From NCBI GenBank assembly GCA_009785875.1, contig WQUF01000394.1, positions 1 through 9,425 on the forward strand: a stretch of 9,425 nucleotides of DNA, in the 5' to 3' direction. The first letter of the stretch is position 1. Each line of letters begins with the position of its first letter. The position numbers were made by a program, and so were the translations under genes. The notes under the pieces are model-generated. The model was not told the DNA's origin. It saw only the letters and a list, made by a program, of their open reading frames with translations, and did not search any database. Positions 7,203 to 9,425 of this stretch are shown piece after piece. Source of the DNA: Oscillospiraceae bacterium (GTDB taxonomy: Bacteria > Bacillota > Clostridia > Clostridiales > Clostridiaceae).

Positions 7203-8104
7203 TGGCAATATTTAAAAAAATAAAGCTCATTTTAAAAAACACTTTAATTACAATCATAGCGATTGTTTTCATATTTCCTTTAATTGCTACAGTGGCTGAT
7301 TCCTTTATGTCTATAGACGAAGTAAATAATGATTATAGATTAGTGCTAAATAAAACAGATGATATCGGAAACAGCTTATTTCAAAGTGATTCTGGTAGCA
7401 ATAAAGAAGAGAGGGTTTCCATTCAGATTATACCGGATAAGATCTCTATTGAACAATATTATCAAACTCTTATAGAAAATTTTGATTACATTAAGATGTT
7501 TTGGAATTCAGTTAAAATCAGCGTTCTGATTTCTTTATTAACATTTATAATTGCATTTCCTCAAAGCTATGTCTTTGCAAAGGTAAAATTTAAGGGAAGC
7601 AGTTTAGTCTTCTTCATATATATTATAGTTATGATGATGCCTTTTCAAGTTACACTTTTGCCAAATTATTTGCTCCTTCGCTTTATGAACTTATTGAACA
7701 CCCATAGTGCTTTGATCTTACCAGCTGCTTTTTCTCCGTTTGGAGTGTTTTTGCTTACACAATTTATGAGGTATGTTCCAAATGAAACCATCGAATCGTT
7801 TAAACTAGAGAGCAATTCACTATTTAGGCTTTTTTCACATATAATAATACCAGCTGTTAAACCTGGCATAATCGCTCTTTTTGTTTTAGTATTTGCAGAG
7901 AGTTGGAATATGGTGGAGCAGCCTCTGATTTTTTTAACAGATGAATTTTTATATCCTCTATCCCTTGCATTAAATGGAACGAGGCTTTCTAATAGTTTAG
8001 GTGCCCCATTTGCAGGTGCAGTATTATACGTTATACCCATCATCACATTGTATTTTTATTTTGAAGAGGAGATAATCGCAGGGTTTAGCAATTGGAAATT
8101 TTAA
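7202..8104 (+). CDS. Sugar-type ABC transporter permease, MalG/UgpE class, with degenerate EAA loop
   Basis: This is a 300-residue partner permease starting at ATG 7202, which overlaps the previous stop by one base. Family hallmarks are an N-terminal helix (12-34), ISIEQYYQTL and MFWNSVKISVLISLLTF before the second helix, QSYVFAKVKFKG, the MMMPFQVTLLPNYLLL segment and the C-terminal AGFSNWKF, matching the usual ...G...GA.KG-type end only loosely. The EAA loop is altered: where relatives have EAA..DG, this has E198-S-F-K-L-E203-S204-N, followed by IIIPAVKPG. The nearly invariant Gly is therefore Ser and the two Ala are Ser and Phe. The first outside loop (about 40-82) is longer than usual by an Asp/Asn/Ser-rich insert. 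The first permease keeps its EAA loop, so the pair would contact the ATPase asymmetrically. The family call is firm, but transport activity is less certain. Confidence 0.86.
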   Translation: MAIFKKIKLILKNTLITIIAIVFIFPLIATVADSFMSIDEVNNDYRLVLNKTDDIGNSLFQSDSGSNKEERVSIQIIPDKISIEQYYQTLIENFDYIKMFWNSVKISVLISLLTFIIAFPQSYVFAKVKFKGSSLVFFIYIIVMMMPFQVTLLPNYLLLRFMNLLNTHSALILPAAFSPFGVFLLTQFMRYVPNETIESFKLESNSLFRLFSHIIIPAVKPGIIALFVLVFAESWNMVEQPLIFLTDEFLYPLSLALNGTRLSNSLGAPFAGAVLYVIPIITLYFYFEEEIIAGFSNWKF

Positions 8105-8112
8105 GTTATAAT
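8085..8112 (+). promoter_or_regulatory. Possible internal promoter for the Uma2-family gene
   Basis: TTAGCA (8085-8090), inside the end of the permease gene, and a perfect TATAAT (8107-8112) are 16 bases apart and lead into the following gene. No terminator lies between the permease gene and that gene, so read-through from the transport operon is also possible. Confidence 0.33.
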
Positions 8113-8135
8113 GATAATAGAGGGGTGATAAAGTG

Positions 8136-8696
8136 ATGATTGATATAAAAAGAGACGATTATACATTTGAAGAATGGCTGGAAATGGACAATAACGACGA
8201 GTTAGAGCTGATAGATGGAAAAATATATATGAGGGGTGAACCTTCGACATATATGATTGGTGAAACTTCCACTAGACACCAAAGGGTGTCGCTAAGATTA
8301 ACACTTGCATTAGGAAATTTTCTTGTTGGTAAAACATGTGAACTTTTTTGTAATCCGTTCGTGGTTAAGCTAGAGGAAAAAACTGTGGTACATCCTGACT
8401 TGGCGGTTATCTGCGATACAAGTAAAATAAATGATGGCGGCTGTATCGGAGCACCGGATCTGATTATAGAAATCCTTACGCCATCAAGTGCAGGATATGA
8501 CATTTTTACTAAATACAATGAATACTTGCTTGCTGGAGTAAAAGAATATTGGATTGCCGATCCAATAAAAAATTATGTAATAGTTCATACACTGAAAAAC
8601 AGCGATTACGATACGATACTTTATTTAAAAAAAGATATACTGCCTGTTAGCACTCTGCCAGGCTGTGAAATAATACTCGAAAAAATATTCGATTAA
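8136..8696 (+). CDS. Uma2-family PD-(D/E)XK nuclease-fold protein (DUF820)
   Basis: This 186-residue protein belongs to the Uma2 family, a restriction-endonuclease-like fold of poorly known role. Seen in order are ELELIDGKIY (22-31) near the N-terminus; TRHQRVSLRL with His48; the nuclease core VVHPDLAVICD with Asp88; GAPDLIIEILTPSS with Glu112; and KYNEYLLAGVKEYWIADP with Lys126. These are the conserved acidic and lysine positions expected of the family. Length and order are normal. A GTG at 8133 immediately precedes the chosen ATG, and AGGGGTGAT (8121-8129) could serve either, adding one residue. The gene follows the transport operon by about 30 bases and is closed by a strong terminator. 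Such genes are usually scattered in many copies in genomes and need not share the operon's function. DNA cleavage is possible but rarely shown for this family. Confidence 0.88.
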   Translation: MIDIKRDDYTFEEWLEMDNNDELELIDGKIYMRGEPSTYMIGETSTRHQRVSLRLTLALGNFLVGKTCELFCNPFVVKLEEKTVVHPDLAVICDTSKINDGGCIGAPDLIIEILTPSSAGYDIFTKYNEYLLAGVKEYWIADPIKNYVIVHTLKNSDYDTILYLKKDILPVSTLPGCEIILEKIFD

Positions 8697-8717
8697 ATGA
8701 GCTTGAAGCAGCGAATG

Positions 8718-8752
8718 AAAACCTATCACAAAATTATGCGATAGGTTTTTTT
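8718..8752 (+). terminator. Rho-independent terminator after the Uma2-family gene
   Basis: Arms AAAACCTATC (8718-8727) and GATAGGTTTT (8740-8749) pair perfectly around a 12-base loop, and the T-run (7 T) begins within the right arm. It starts 22 bases after the stop codon. It ends transcription of the Uma2-family gene and of anything reading through from the transport operon. Confidence 0.85.
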
Positions 8753-8760
8753 ATAATTTT

Positions 8761-8791
8761 TTGTCATCTATTTTAACCCTGAGAATATAAT
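8761..8791 (+). promoter_or_regulatory. Candidate promoter of the ParB-like gene
   Basis: TTGTCA (8761-8766) matches the -35 consensus at five of six positions and TATAAT (8786-8791) is perfect. The 19-base spacing is longer than ideal, and a second overlapping TATAAT is at 8791-8796. It lies right after the terminator and about 30 bases before the next start, so a separate transcription unit is very likely even if the exact boxes are not. Confidence 0.45.
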
Positions 8792-8819
8792 ATAATAATT
8801 AATGTTAGGAGTATTTTTT

Positions 8820-9425
8820 ATGACTATAGAATTTAAGAAAAGTTCTTCAAGAGAGGGTAACATTGGATTTAATATAGAATCTAATTATGGAGACGATCTA
8901 TTTCCAAAAGCAAGGGTTAAAAACGATCCTGTAAAAGTTACAACTGAATCTTTTGAACTCCCTCCAATTGATCCAGTATTAGCAGAAAAGGTTAGGCAAA
9001 GAAAAGCTAAGATTTTAAGCACCAGGATTAAAAACTTCACTGAAGGCATTGATCTGTTTAAGAGATTTGAAAAAGTGAATATCATGGAATTGAATTATTG
9101 CGCTGAAAACTGGAATTATTTCGATAAACCTACTAGAGAAGAGCTGTTAAATTTAATCGGGTCGATTGAAAATATTGGTCTCATATCGCCACTCGTGCTT
9201 TTAAGAGAGGCAAATGACTCATTGACAATCATCTCAGGTAAAAGTAGAGTAATAGCTATGAGGAATCTATATGCCAATACAAAAAATGAGCGGTACCTAG
9301 AGGCTCCCGCCTTCATACTGGACTATTCTGAGGTTGACGAATATTTTTTAAGGAATTTGATCATAGATAGTAATATCCAATACAGGAAGATCAGCAAAAA
9401 CACATTGATAATGGCTGCAATAGAG
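8820..9425 (+). CDS. ParB/Srx-superfamily domain protein, N-terminal part
   Basis: The frame opens at ATG 8820, 8 bases after AGGAG (8807-8811), and stays open for 202 codons to the window edge, so the C-terminus is missing. The first 70 residues are a polar, probably flexible lead with basic stretches. Residues 86-202 match the ParB N-terminal fold: a first strand VNIMEL; REELLNLIGSIENIGLISPLVLL, the helix-strand pair before the nucleotide site; SLTIISGKSRVIAMRNL at the GxRR position; and NLIIDSNIQYRKISKNTLIMAAIE, which fits the E-N-x-Q-R-x-x-L box at the end of the domain. ParB proteins bind CTP and centromere-like DNA in chromosome or plasmid segregation, but many relatives are regulators or enzymes. 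The GxRR motif reads G140-K-S-R143 and no helix-turn-helix lies within the visible part. No ParA gene is seen upstream. It is a ParB-like protein, not safely Spo0J/ParB itself. Confidence 0.8.
   Translation, partial: MTIEFKKSSSREGNIGFNIESNYGDDLFPKARVKNDPVKVTTESFELPPIDPVLAEKVRQRKAKILSTRIKNFTEGIDLFKRFEKVNIMELNYCAENWNYFDKPTREELLNLIGSIENIGLISPLVLLREANDSLTIISGKSRVIAMRNLYANTKNERYLEAPAFILDYSEVDEYFLRNLIIDSNIQYRKISKNTLIMAAIE

Noticed and set aside
7666..8046. 126-codon minus-strand open frame inside the MalG-type permease gene
   Set aside because: It lies wholly opposite a clear family gene and has no recognisable domain or initiation signals; it is a shadow frame.
8159..8518. 119-codon minus-strand open frame inside the Uma2-family gene
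   Set aside because: It mirrors a well-supported gene on the plus strand and reads as low-information Ser-rich protein.
8885..9316. Two 66-codon minus-strand frames opposite the ParB-like gene
   Set aside because: The plus strand here is an uninterrupted ParB-family frame with a good ribosome-binding site; the minus frames have no such support.

Overview
The window looks like chromosome of a low-GC Firmicute, most likely Clostridium or a close relative. It is very AT-rich, codons end mostly in A or T, genes carry strong AGGAGG-type ribosome-binding sites, and there is a lipoprotein signal with a lipobox next to Gram-positive-style sugar-type ABC permeases. This is inferred from composition and protein style, not from a marker gene.

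Left part (1-1364): two minus-strand genes. One is the first 35 codons of a coiled-coil protein that runs off the left edge and has a well-formed promoter of its own. The other is a 202-residue membrane protein of unknown function. A divergent AT-rich intergenic region follows and holds the start signals for the plus-strand operon.

Centre (1365-8104): five plus-strand genes. They encode (1) a 712-residue lipoprotein joining an N-terminal beta-rich, propeller-like sensor region to a family-1 extracellular solute-binding domain; (2) a HlyD/MacA-type membrane fusion protein; (3) a four-helix membrane protein with a MacB-like extracytoplasmic domain but no ATPase domain; (4) a MalF-type permease with an intact EAA loop; and (5) a MalG-type permease with a degenerate EAA loop. 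Genes 2 to 5 overlap by 1 to 8 bases. Gene 1 is separated from gene 2 by 144 bases containing a long perfect-type hairpin. No ABC ATPase is encoded here. The parts are normally found in two different machines: the lipoprotein and the permease pair belong to a carbohydrate-type importer, and the fusion protein and MacB-like protein to an efflux or lipoprotein-handling pump. Their tight co-transcription suggests one composite envelope transport or sensing complex, which I do not recognise as a described system.

Right part (8105-9425): a Uma2-family (DUF820) PD-(D/E)XK nuclease-fold protein, closed by a strong Rho-independent terminator. A new promoter then leads to a ParB/Srx-superfamily protein that is cut by the right edge. 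I saw no tRNA, rRNA, CRISPR array, insertion sequence or integrase.
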